Source: Streptomyces milbemycinicus
GTDB taxonomy: Bacteria; Actinomycetota; Actinomycetes; Streptomycetales; Streptomycetaceae
Direction: 5' to 3'
Length of the DNA stretch: 61,006 bases
NCBI RefSeq assembly: GCF_002154605.1
Contig: NZ_MUNE01000094.1
Location: 1 to 61,006, forward strand
Part shown: in pieces, positions 1 through 7,963 of the stretch
Layout of the letters: each line of letters opens with the position of its first letter
Position numbering within the stretch: position 1 is the first letter of the stretch
Translations under genes and position numbers: made by a program
The notes under the pieces: generated by a model
Database searches by the model: none
Told to the model about the DNA's origin: nothing
Seen by the model: the letters and a program-made list of their open reading frames with translations, nothing else

Positions 1-505
1 CGACGGCGCCGTCGCCGACAGTGATGCCGTCCAAGACCACGACGTGCGAACCGATCCACACGTCGTTGCCGATGCGGATGCCCTGCGAGGTGACCGGCTG
101 CTTGAACACTTCGGTGTCGGGGTCTTCGAAGCCGTGGTTGAAGGCCAGTAGCGAGGTGTGCGCGCCGATCCGCACGGCGTCGCCGAGAACGATGTCGCCC
201 CGCACTACGGCGTAGGGATTGATGGTGCAATCGCGTCCGGCGTGCAACGTGCCGGTCACGTAGGCGCCCGCTGCGATGTAGCTACGTGGCCCCAGCTCCA
301 GGCCGTCGTTCTGCACTGCCGCCAGCGGGGACAGGAAGCAGTCCTCGCCGAAGCGGTACGAACGGTTGGTCTGGCACAGGGAGTTCTGGTGCTGGCCTTG
401 CTGGGTGCGGTCGTCGTCGGTGGCCTGCGTCCAGTAGTGCCAGGGGGAGTAGTCGAACAGATCGGGGCCCGGCGGCGGACCGTCCGGGTTGTGACGTTCG
501 CTCAT
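1..505 (-). CDS. Hexapeptide-repeat O-acyltransferase, 3' end outside window
   Basis: The minus-strand frame starts at the ATG at 505-503 and stays open to the window edge, giving at least 168 residues. From about residue 60 onward the protein shows the repeating I/V-G-x-x pattern of left-handed beta-helix (LbH) acyltransferases, with turns such as IGAHTSLLAFNHGFED and a later IRIGNDVWIGSHVVVLDG; the His in LLAFNHGF is the usual catalytic type. The family moves acetyl or other acyl groups from CoA to sugars or other small hydroxyl compounds. It lies 67 bases after the second sugar permease in the same direction, so it is probably the fourth gene of the ABC operon and may modify the imported sugar. 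The substrate cannot be read from the sequence. Confidence 0.85.
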   Translation of the reverse strand, partial: MSERHNPDGPPPGPDLFDYSPWHYWTQATDDDRTQQGQHQNSLCQTNRSYRFGEDCFLSPLAAVQNDGLELGPRSYIAAGAYVTGTLHAGRDCTINPYAVVRGDIVLGDAVRIGAHTSLLAFNHGFEDPDTEVFKQPVTSQGIRIGNDVWIGSHVVVLDGITVGDGAV

Positions 506-572
506 GTCATCCGTTCCGAAAGAGAACTGTTGGGGGTGGCCTGCGCCCGGTGGGTTGCCGTGTCGACGCGGG

Positions 573-1490
573 CTATTTGAGGCCGGTGGTGGCGATGCCC
601 TTCACCAGGTACTTCTGTCCGGCGATGAAGAAGCCGACGACTGGTGCCAGGGAGACCACCGACATGGCGAACATCTGGCCCCAAGAGCTGGTGCCCTGGG
701 AGTCCATGAACTGCCGCAGCGCCAGCGGGACGGTGTAGAGGCGGCTGTCGGTCAGGTACAGCAGCGGGGAGAAGAACTCGTTCCAGGTGGTGATGAAGGT
801 GAAGATGCCGGTCGTGGCGAAGGCGGGCATGCACAGCGGCACCACGATGCGCCAGAAGATGCGGAACGGGCCGCACCCGTCGATCCGGGCGGCTTCGTCC
901 AGCTCGCGGGGCAGTGCCCGCATGAACTGCACCATCAGGAAGACGAAGAAGGCGTTGCCCGCGGTGAAGTTCGGGACGAGCAGTGGCCAGTAGGTGTTCA
1001 GCAGGCCGAGTTTCGAGAAGAGGATGTACTGCGGTACGAGCAGTACGTGGGCCGGAAGCATCAGCGTGCCCATCATCATCGCGAAGAACAGTTTGCGGCC
1101 GCGGAACTGCATGCGGGCGAATGCGTAGGCCGCCATGCTGCAGGAGACCAGGTTGCCCGCGATGGCCAGGGCGGTGAGCAGCAGCGAGTTGACCAGATAG
1201 AGGCCGAAGGAGTGGTCCAGGGCGTTCCAGCCCTTGGTGTAGTGGCTGAAGTCGAAGTGTGACGGCCATAGGCTCAGGTCGCTGAAGATCTCGTCGTCCG
1301 GCTTCACCGAGCTGGAGACCAGCCACAGCAGCGGATAGATCATCACGGCTCCGACCAGACACAGCAACAGGTGTCGGCTGAACCGCTTCCAGGGCGTGGA
1401 GCCCACGGTCTCGATGTGGTCGTCGCTGTGTTCGCCCGGGCTGTCGGCTCCGCTGGTCTGTGGCTCGAGGGGAGTGGTGGTGGCGCTCAT
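573..1490 (-). CDS. Carbohydrate ABC transporter permease (MalG-like)
   Basis: A 305-residue inner-membrane protein with about six hydrophobic helices and the EAA loop (EAARIDGCGPFRIFWRIVVP) that contacts the ATPase in MalG/CUT1 permeases. The ATG at 1490 follows a GGAG-like site; the longer open frame upstream only reads through the neighbouring permease in another phase. It starts 14 bases after the stop of the other permease, so the two are co-transcribed and pair as a heterodimer. No ATPase gene is nearby; in Streptomyces such importers commonly share the MsiK ATPase encoded elsewhere. Confidence 0.93.
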   Translation of the reverse strand: MSATTTPLEPQTSGADSPGEHSDDHIETVGSTPWKRFSRHLLLCLVGAVMIYPLLWLVSSSVKPDDEIFSDLSLWPSHFDFSHYTKGWNALDHSFGLYLVNSLLLTALAIAGNLVSCSMAAYAFARMQFRGRKLFFAMMMGTLMLPAHVLLVPQYILFSKLGLLNTYWPLLVPNFTAGNAFFVFLMVQFMRALPRELDEAARIDGCGPFRIFWRIVVPLCMPAFATTGIFTFITTWNEFFSPLLYLTDSRLYTVPLALRQFMDSQGTSSWGQMFAMSVVSLAPVVGFFIAGQKYLVKGIATTGLK

Positions 1491-1504
1491 GTGTACTCCG
1501 TGGC

Positions 1505-2446
1505 CTAGTCGTTCTCGTAGAAGACCCAGTAGCGCTGGGCGATGAAGTTGAGGGCGGTGAACGCGGCGACGATGACCAGCAGCAGCCAGGCCATGGCGGA
1601 GGCGTAGCCCATGTTGAACGAGGTGAAGCCCTGCTGGTACAGGTACACGTTGTAGAAGAGAGTCGAGTCCGCCGGCCCTCCGGAACCGTTGCTGAACACG
1701 TAGCCCTGAGTGAAGGTCTGCAGCGAACCGATGAGGGACAGCACGAGGTTGAAGAAGATCACCGGGGTGATCAGCGGGAGCGTCACCGAGCGGAACTGGC
1801 GCCACTTGCCGGCGCCGTCGATCGCCGCGGCCTCGTAGTAGGAGACCGGGACCTGCTTGAGCGCGGCCAGGAAGATGACCATCGGCGCGCCGAAGGTCCA
1901 CACATGCAGCCCGATCAGCACGCTCAACGAGGTGTCCGGGTCCGACGTCCAGGATGGGCCGTGGATGCCGAACAGCTCCAGGAACTTGTTCACTGCACCG
2001 TTGCTGCCGAAGATGGCCCGCCACAGCATGACGACGGCGACGCTGCTGCCCAGCAGCGAGGGCAGGTAGAAGACGGCGCGGTAGACCGGCAGCCCCTTCA
2101 CACCGCTCTTGAGGAGCATCGCCACGCCCAGGGCGACCGCCAGGGACAGCGGAACGGAGACGAAGGTGTAGACAAAGGTGACCATCAGCGAGTGGTGCAG
2201 CCGCTCGTCTGCGAACAATTCGCGGAAGTTGTCCAGGCCGACCCACTTGGCGGGCGTGAGTAGGTCGTAGTCGGTGAACGCCAGGTACAGCGAGGCGGCG
2301 AAGGGCACGACCGTGAAGAGCATGCCGGCGAACCACGGCGTGAGGAACAGGTAGGCGGCCCAGTTCTGGCGCTGTCCGCGCGGCCGTCGGCGCACCGGCT
2401 CGGGGCCGCCGAGCAGGGACTGGGAGTGAGGAGAGGACTTCGACAC
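1505..2446 (-). CDS. Carbohydrate ABC transporter permease (MalF-like)
   Basis: A 313-residue CUT1 permease. It has an N-terminal basic stretch, a first helix beginning AAYLFLTPWFAGMLFTVVPF, five more hydrophobic helices, and an EAA loop (YYEAAAIDGAGKWRQFRSVT). The GTG at 2446 is chosen because GGAGG lies just upstream and the preceding gene ends four bases away at 2451. It is the partner of the MalG-like permease and transfers the sugar delivered by the lipoprotein across the membrane. Confidence 0.93.
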   Translation of the reverse strand: MSKSSPHSQSLLGGPEPVRRRPRGQRQNWAAYLFLTPWFAGMLFTVVPFAASLYLAFTDYDLLTPAKWVGLDNFRELFADERLHHSLMVTFVYTFVSVPLSLAVALGVAMLLKSGVKGLPVYRAVFYLPSLLGSSVAVVMLWRAIFGSNGAVNKFLELFGIHGPSWTSDPDTSLSVLIGLHVWTFGAPMVIFLAALKQVPVSYYEAAAIDGAGKWRQFRSVTLPLITPVIFFNLVLSLIGSLQTFTQGYVFSNGSGGPADSTLFYNVYLYQQGFTSFNMGYASAMAWLLLVIVAAFTALNFIAQRYWVFYEND

Positions 2447-2450
2447 GGGC

Positions 2451-3800
2451 TCAACCTCCGATGATCGAGCGTGCTTTGCCGAAGAACTCGGCTGCGGCCT
2501 TGGACGGTGAGGATTTGCCGAACGCCACCTTGTCGCTGATCGTTCCCAGGGCCAGGAGGAGTTCGGCGCTGCCCTGGGGGTCCGGCGCCGGATCGACGAG
2601 GTCGAACTCGGCCAGGCGGAGCGTGTAATCGGATGCGATGCGATCGTCCTTGCCGAGCGTCGAGGCCACCTGGTCGGCCACCGACTTCTTGATCTGGGCA
2701 CCCCGGCCGACGCCGAGTTCCTTGTTCGCCTTGGTGTTGTTGATCAGGAAGTCGAGAAGTTCGAAGGCCGCGTCGGGCGCCTTCGAGCGGGCGCTGACCG
2801 ACCAGTGGCCCACCGGCTGCAGCTGGTGGCCGCGCTGATCGGCCTGGCTCTCGCCGGGGAAGAAGCCCATCTTCAGCGCGCCGTGGACGGTGGCATTGAA
2901 GGCGGCCAAGCTGTTGGAGGGAATCGGGGCGCTGGCCGCCAGCTTCCTTCCGACGGGGGTCTGTTCGGCGGCCAGCCCCAGCTCCTCGATGTCGTCGGCG
3001 CCGGGGATCGCTCCGGCGTCGCGCAGGTCGACCCAGGTCTGGAACCATTCCGCGATGGAGTCCGCGGTGAATGCGATACGTCCTTCGGGGGTCCACAGGT
3101 CCAGGCCGCGCTGGCGCAGCCAGACACCCAGGGCGAGGATGTCGTCCATCGTGTAGGTGGCGCCCCAGACCTTCTTCCCGCTGGCGCGGGTGACTTCCGC
3201 TGCTGTTTCCTTGAGCGTGTCCCAGTCCCAGGTGTCCAGGTCGGGGACGTCGACTTTGTACTTGGCGAACAGCTCCGTGTTGATGACCCAGGCGTTGGAG
3301 GCGACACCGAATGGGACCCCGTACTGGACGTTGCCGATCTTCCCGGCGTTGAGCACGCTCGGGGGGACTCCTTCGATGATGATGACCTGGCCTACGGGCA
3401 GGGGCCGCAGCGCCTTGCGGCCGGCGAAGTCGCGCAGTGTTTCCCGGCGCACGGCCAGCAGGTCGGGCGGGTTGCCTCCGGCGAAACGCACGGCGAGCTT
3501 GTCGTCGTAGGCGGTTCCCGACTGGTACTCGGTGGACACTTCGAGACCGGTAGACGAGCGGAACAGGTCCAGGGCCTTCTCCGTCATCTGCGCCCGGATG
3601 GCGTCGCCCCACCACACCATGTTCACGGTGTGGCCGTCCGAGGCGCCCGAGCGCAGTCCGCCGAAGCGGCTGCAGCCTGTCGCAGCGGCAGTTGCCGCGA
3701 GCCCCAGTCCCAGGACGGCCCTACGGCTGACGCCGGGCGACGCGATTGCTGTTCTGCGGCCGGACCGTTGCCCGACCACCCTCATGCGTTCATGGCGCAT
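2451..3800 (-). CDS. Tat-exported sugar-binding lipoprotein of ABC importer
   Basis: A 449-residue extracellular solute-binding protein of family 1. The N-terminus has a twin-arginine motif (SRRAVLGLG, Arg at about 26-27) followed by a lipobox ending in Cys 43 (AAATGC), so it is predicted to be exported by Tat and lipid-anchored. The mature part has the typical SBP opening (VNMVWWGDAIRAQMTEKAL). The start at 3800 is preceded by AAGGGG; an in-frame ATG at 3785 is an alternative. It is the first gene of the operon and is divergent from the DeoR/LacI regulator, which probably controls it. The sugar is unknown. Confidence 0.92.
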   Translation of the reverse strand: MRHERMRVVGQRSGRRTAIASPGVSRRAVLGLGLAATAAATGCSRFGGLRSGASDGHTVNMVWWGDAIRAQMTEKALDLFRSSTGLEVSTEYQSGTAYDDKLAVRFAGGNPPDLLAVRRETLRDFAGRKALRPLPVGQVIIIEGVPPSVLNAGKIGNVQYGVPFGVASNAWVINTELFAKYKVDVPDLDTWDWDTLKETAAEVTRASGKKVWGATYTMDDILALGVWLRQRGLDLWTPEGRIAFTADSIAEWFQTWVDLRDAGAIPGADDIEELGLAAEQTPVGRKLAASAPIPSNSLAAFNATVHGALKMGFFPGESQADQRGHQLQPVGHWSVSARSKAPDAAFELLDFLINNTKANKELGVGRGAQIKKSVADQVASTLGKDDRIASDYTLRLAEFDLVDPAPDPQGSAELLLALGTISDKVAFGKSSPSKAAAEFFGKARSIIGG

Positions 3801-4078
3801 TGCTTTCGTTCCCCTTCGAATGCGATCGATGTCGCATCTTTCGCGCGGGGCTGGTTGTTGTCTAGGGTGGATGCATGAATCCGTTGGTAACGAAAACGTA
3901 ATGAAGATGGCGGGCCCGAGGGGAGGACGGGGGACGCTGGATACAGGCTCCCGTGGCTTCAACCATCCCGTCGTGCAGGGGGTTTGCCCCCACCCTTCGT
4001 GTCCCGGGCCCGCTGAAGATCTTGGTTGGGGTAGCGACACAGGCCTGCCCGATGAGGTAGCACCTTGTGAGGTCGCAC

Positions 4079-4096
4079 TACTTTCGTTCGAAAGTA
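4079..4096. promoter_or_regulatory. 18-bp inverted repeat, candidate regulator operator
   Basis: TACTTTCG and CGAAAGTA are perfect reverse complements separated by TT. The site lies 60 bases upstream of the regulator start and is the size and symmetry expected for a dimeric DeoR or LacI-type repressor. Confidence 0.6.
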
Positions 4097-4115
4097 AGCA
4101 GTCATGAACGTAGGG

Positions 4116-4143
4116 TTCGGTTGGCAGCCGGCTGCCAACCGAA
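4116..4143. promoter_or_regulatory. 28-bp perfect palindrome just upstream of regulator RBS
   Basis: The half TTCGGTTGGCAGCC is followed immediately by its exact reverse complement. It ends a few bases before the GGGAGGG ribosome-binding site of the gene starting at 4157. It could be an operator for autoregulation or, in RNA, a hairpin limiting translation. Confidence 0.6.
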
Positions 4144-4156
4144 GAAAGGGAGGGAC

Positions 4157-5299
4157 GTGTTCGCCAACGAGCGCCAAGAGCAGATCCTGCGGCAGGTCCA
4201 GGAGCAGGGATCCGTGCGTCTGGCCGTTCTCGCACGGCAGTTCGGCGTCTCGATGGTCACCCTGCGAAGAGACGTCGGCATCCTCGCCGACAGCGGCCTG
4301 GTCACCCGGGTCCACGGCGGCATCACCAAGGCCAGCCCGGACGCTGACCTGCCCGTCAAGCAGGTCACCACGGACGCCAGGCAACTGGTGATCGGCATGC
4401 TCGTGCCGTCGGTGAACTACTACTACCCTGCCATCATCAAAGGCGCCCGCGACATGGCTGAGCAGCACGGCGCCCGAGTCGTCCTGGGAGTGTCCCGCTA
4501 CGACATCGACGCGGACCGGGCCCGCGTCAGCCAGCTCATCGACAACGGAGCCTCCGGACTCCTGCTGACACCCAGCCAACACCCAGGCATCATCGAGGAG
4601 AAGTGGCTCGAGGCACTGCCCGTACCCACCGTCCTGGTCGAAAGGCACAGCGAACTGGGGCTTGACGTCTCCCACCTGGACACGGTCATCTCTCACCACA
4701 CCCACGGCGCGTTCATCGGCGCCCGGCACCTGGCCGACCTCGGGCACCGCAAACTCATCCTGGCCACCCGCTCCAGCCCCTCCACAGCCGGCGTGCAGGG
4801 CGGATTCCACGCAGCGGTGGAGCGACTAGGCCTGGACGAGCCCATCCTGCTGAGCATCGATCACGACGGCCCCACCGAAGCACAGATCCAGCAGACCATC
4901 ACTGCACTGCGCGCGGGCGCAACCGGCGCACTCATCCACAATGACGACGACGCACTGATGCTGGTCCAGCACCTGCGCGAAGCCGGACTGAGCGTGCCCG
5001 ACGACCTGTCCGTGGTGGCATATGACGACGAGGTCGGAGAGCTGAGCGACCCACCCCTGACCACCGTGGCGCCGCTGAAGGAAATGGTGGGCCGACGAGC
5101 CGCCGATCTGCTCATCCAGCGGCTGACAGGCCCATACGACACCCCCGTCGAACACACTCTGCTGCTCCCCGAGTTGCGCGTGCGCGCCTCCACCGCCCCC
5201 TGCACTGACCGCCACGCCATCCGCCACCGGGCCCGAAACCACAGGCCGCCCCGGCCCACACGACCCGAGCCACACGCACGCACGAAGAAGGAAGAATGA
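4157..5299 (+). CDS. Hybrid transcription regulator: DeoR-type HTH plus LacI-type sugar domain
   Basis: 380 residues. The first 60 or so form a DeoR winged helix (ERQEQILRQVQEQGSVRLA, then VSMVTLRRDVGILADSGLV and VHGG). The rest is a periplasmic-binding-like sensor of the LacI/GalR kind (IGMLVPSVNYYYPAIIKGA at about 75, later DDLSVVAYDDE and PPLTTVAPL near the end). This domain pairing senses a sugar rather than a sugar phosphate. The GTG at 4157 is chosen for its strong AAAGGGAGGG site; an earlier in-frame GTG at 4067 would place the palindrome inside the coding region. It overlaps the dehydrogenase gene by four bases (ATGA) and is divergent from the ABC operon it probably represses. Confidence 0.88.
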   Translation: MFANERQEQILRQVQEQGSVRLAVLARQFGVSMVTLRRDVGILADSGLVTRVHGGITKASPDADLPVKQVTTDARQLVIGMLVPSVNYYYPAIIKGARDMAEQHGARVVLGVSRYDIDADRARVSQLIDNGASGLLLTPSQHPGIIEEKWLEALPVPTVLVERHSELGLDVSHLDTVISHHTHGAFIGARHLADLGHRKLILATRSSPSTAGVQGGFHAAVERLGLDEPILLSIDHDGPTEAQIQQTITALRAGATGALIHNDDDALMLVQHLREAGLSVPDDLSVVAYDDEVGELSDPPLTTVAPLKEMVGRRAADLLIQRLTGPYDTPVEHTLLLPELRVRASTAPCTDRHAIRHRARNHRPPRPTRPEPHARTKKEE

Positions 5300-6300
5300 C
5301 CACCCACGGCACGGGCCGCCGCCCCGTCACTGCCATCGCCATGGGCGAACACGTCGCCGAACGGCTCATCACCCCCGTCATACGCCGCCGCCTGAACGCC
5401 CTGGCCAGCGTGCGCCCCGGACACACTGTCACCGAGTTCGACACCGTCGATCTCTCCGACGTCGAAGTCCTTTTCACCTGCTGGCACTGCCCGCCCATCA
5501 CCGCACAAGTTCTGGACCGGGCACCCCGCCTCCGCGCCGTCATCCACGCCGCCGGCACCGTCAAGGACCACATCACCGACGCCTGCTGGCAGCGCGGCAT
5601 CACCGTCACGTCGGCTGCCGCCGCCAACGCCGAACCGGTAGCCGAGTTCACCCTCGCCGCGATCCTCTTCGCCGGGAAACGCGTGGTCGACATCGCCCGC
5701 ACCTACCAAGCCACCCGCAGGGACCACGCCTGGGACACGCGCTATCCAGATCTGGGCAACTACCAGCGCACCATAGGCATCGTCGGAGCCTCACGTATCG
5801 GCCGCCGCGTGGTCGAACTCCTGGAGCCGTTCTCCTTCAACGTCCTGGTCTACGACCCGTATCTCGCCGGCGACCTCCCTGGAGCCCGCACGAGCGACCT
5901 GGACGAACTCGTCGCCTCCAGCCACATCGTCTCCCTCCACGCCCCGGACCTGCCCGAAACCCGGCACATGATCGACGCCACCCGGCTAGCCGCCATGCGT
6001 GACGGTGCCACCCTCATCAATACGGCCCGCGCCGCCCTGGTCGACCAGAAAGCCCTCACCGCCGAACTGCTGACCGGCCGACTTCACGCCGTGCTCGATC
6101 ACACCGCGCCGGAAGTCCTGCCCCCCGACTCCCCGCTGTACGGCCTGCCGAACGCCGTGGTTACCCCTCACATCGCGGGCTCGATCGGCAACGAACTCGC
6201 CCGCATGGCGCACCTGGCCCTCGACGAATTGGACCGCTACGCTCACGGCATCCCTCTGCAGCACCGCGTCGACCCCCACGCCCTGCTGCGCACCGCCTGA
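5296..6300 (+). CDS. D-isomer-specific 2-hydroxyacid dehydrogenase family protein
   Basis: 334 residues, normal length for the family (phosphoglycerate or hydroxypyruvate dehydrogenase-like). A Rossmann motif is seen as GIVGASRIGRRV near residue 157, and the expected catalytic residues follow: Arg in NTARAALVDQ, Glu in TAPEVLPP and His in VTPHIAGSIGNE. The enzyme would reduce or oxidise a 2-keto/2-hydroxy acid with NAD(P). The ATG overlaps the regulator stop codon, so translation is coupled, which is unusual for a regulator and an enzyme and suggests the enzyme works on a product of the imported sugar. A transposase remnant starts directly after the stop codon. Confidence 0.9.
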   Translation: MTTHGTGRRPVTAIAMGEHVAERLITPVIRRRLNALASVRPGHTVTEFDTVDLSDVEVLFTCWHCPPITAQVLDRAPRLRAVIHAAGTVKDHITDACWQRGITVTSAAAANAEPVAEFTLAAILFAGKRVVDIARTYQATRRDHAWDTRYPDLGNYQRTIGIVGASRIGRRVVELLEPFSFNVLVYDPYLAGDLPGARTSDLDELVASSHIVSLHAPDLPETRHMIDATRLAAMRDGATLINTARAALVDQKALTAELLTGRLHAVLDHTAPEVLPPDSPLYGLPNAVVTPHIAGSIGNELARMAHLALDELDRYAHGIPLQHRVDPHALLRTA

Positions 6301-6881
6301 ACCGTCCCGCCGAAACAACTTACGGAGATCCTCAAGAGGGCGGGGATCGACCCCGCGCCCCAGCGCACGGACCTTTCCTGGTCCGCCTTCCTCAAAGCCC
6401 AGGCCTCCGCCATCGTGGCCACCGATCTGTTCCATGTCGACACGGTCTTCCTGCGTCGCTGGTTCGTGCTGTTCTTCATCGACCACGGCACCCGACGCGT
6501 GCACCTCACCGGCGCCACGCGCAACCCGACCGGCCTCTGGATCGCCCAGCAAGCCCGCAACTACCTCATGGACCTCGGTGACCGCGCAGAGTCGATCAAG
6601 TTCCTCATCCGGGACCGAGGCGCCTACATCACCGACAGCTTCGACGCCGTCTTCCAGGCGGCCTGCATACGCGTGGTTCCCACACTGCCCGCCGTGCCAC
6701 GGATGAACGCCATCGCGGAACGCTGGATCGGATCATGCCGACGCGAAGCAACCGACCGCGTCCTGATCACCGGCGAGCGCCACCTCCGCCTCGTCATCGG
6801 CGAGTATGCGGGGCACTACAGGCACCGACCGCACCGATCCCTCGGACAACGGGCACCAGACGGAAGAATCCGGCACCCACA
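6301..6881 (+). pseudogene. Transposase remnant (rve/DDE integrase core), both ends missing
   Basis: An open frame from the base after the dehydrogenase stop encodes the middle and end of an integrase-core transposase: ILKRAGIDPAPQRTDLSW, then ATDLFHVDTVFLRR (first Asp), IKFLIRDRGAY (second Asp) and MNAIAERWIGSCRRE (Glu). The closest relative in the window is the intact transposase at 59819-60937. About the first 130 residues are absent, and similarity stops near QRAPDGR, where the sequence changes into the reverse-strand demethylase remnant at about 6882. The element is dead and probably caused the truncation of that neighbour. Confidence 0.85.
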
Positions 6882-7841
6882 GGCCTCACGGCCGATGAAG
6901 TCGTGGTTGAAGGAGATCGCCTTGCCGTAGCCCAGTTCGTAGGGCGAGCAGTAGAAGTCCTCGATGCTCTCGGAGAAGAGGCTCCCGTGCAGCGGCTGCT
7001 GCCCCTCGATCCCGTACAGAGGGAGGTAGGTGCGATAGTCGGCCAGAGCCGGGTCGGTGTAGATGGCAGGCGTCGGTGTCGCGATCCAGGCGCTCTCCAT
7101 ACTCGCGGTCGGATAGGCGAGCGCCCCGACGTGGACGAGGCCGAACTGCTCGCCGACGGTCATCAGCTCTTCCTTCACCGCCTTCGCGTGCTGCCACTCA
7201 CCGACGAACTCGAAGCCGGGCTGGCCCGCCATGCCGTGGCGCAGTGCGCGGAAGGCCATCGCGTTCAGCGACACCGGGGAGGAGTGGAAGAACTTTGTCG
7301 ACGGGATCGGCCCGCCGAAGACCTCCGCCACCAGAGCGCTCGCCAACGGCCCCTGGACCTGGTGGCGGAAGAGCGTCGGGTCGCCCTCCGTGCGGAACGC
7401 CGAGGAGGGGGCGGTGACGAACGTGACGTCGTACCCGCTCTTCTGGGCCCGGTACTTGACCCAGTTCTGCGCGGCGGGGACACCGCTGAGCGTGTACGTC
7501 TGCTCCGCGTCGCGCATCAGGATGCCGTCCGTGACGATGTTGCCGTCCTGCACCACGGGGACGAACTGCTTGGCCTGGCCGATCGCGAACCTCTTGTAGT
7601 TGTTCGCGCTCACCGCCGCCAACAGGCGGGTGGCGTCGGGTCCTTCGACGCACGTGTCGGACGTGTGGTGGGACAGGTCCGAGATCGTCGCACCGGTGTG
7701 CCACGCGTCCTGCTCCTGCCGTCACCCCGCGTATTCGGGCTCGATGACCTCCGGAGTCCACGGCGTGGGTTCCGGCTTCCACAGCAGCTTTACGGGCGAG
7801 CCCGCCTGGTCGATGCCGTCCTGGAGACTGGGTGCTGTCAC
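6882..7841 (-). pseudogene. Broken GcvT-fold O-demethylase/aminomethyltransferase-like gene (LigM type)
   Basis: Minus strand. The GTG at 7841 follows GAGAGGGA. The frame reads TAPSLQDGIDQAG..., reaches EPEYAG, then meets TGA at 7724-7722, and continues in the same frame as RQEQDAWHTGATISDLSHH, VEGPDATRLL, DGILMRDAEQTYTLSG and ISFNHDFIGREA. Tetrahydrofolate-dependent aromatic O-demethylases of the LigM/DesA kind have Trp where the stop lies, so a TGG to TGA change is the simplest cause. After GREA at about 6882 the sequence turns into the transposase remnant, losing perhaps 150 C-terminal residues. It probably formed an operon with the MFS gene 122 bases upstream and would have demethylated a methoxy-aromatic compound. 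The family assignment is from recall of motifs. Confidence 0.78.
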
Positions 7842-7963
7842 GGGTATGTCCCTCTCACTTTCGCCTGTCAGCGAGACGTGGCTCAGGCATGTGCTGGTGT
7901 GCGACTCGTCGTAACCAGTGCGGGTGACGGCCTGACGATCTTTCGCCGTCGTCGCCCGTGTCA

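Larger units (their letters stand above)
3801..4156. promoter_or_regulatory. Divergent control region between ABC operon and regulator
   Basis: This 356-base gene-free stretch must hold both promoters. Three inverted repeats are visible: TGCGA-N6-TCGCA at 3821-3836 close to the ABC start, TACTTTCG-TT-CGAAAGTA at 4079-4096, and a 28-bp perfect palindrome at 4116-4143. A weaker CGTT-N3-AACG lies at 3882-3892. They are candidate operators for the neighbouring DeoR/LacI hybrid regulator; which one is used cannot be told from sequence. Confidence 0.6.

Noticed and set aside
573..2336. 587-residue minus frame covering both permeases
   Set aside because: Only its last 305 residues are a permease; the front is the other permease in the wrong phase.
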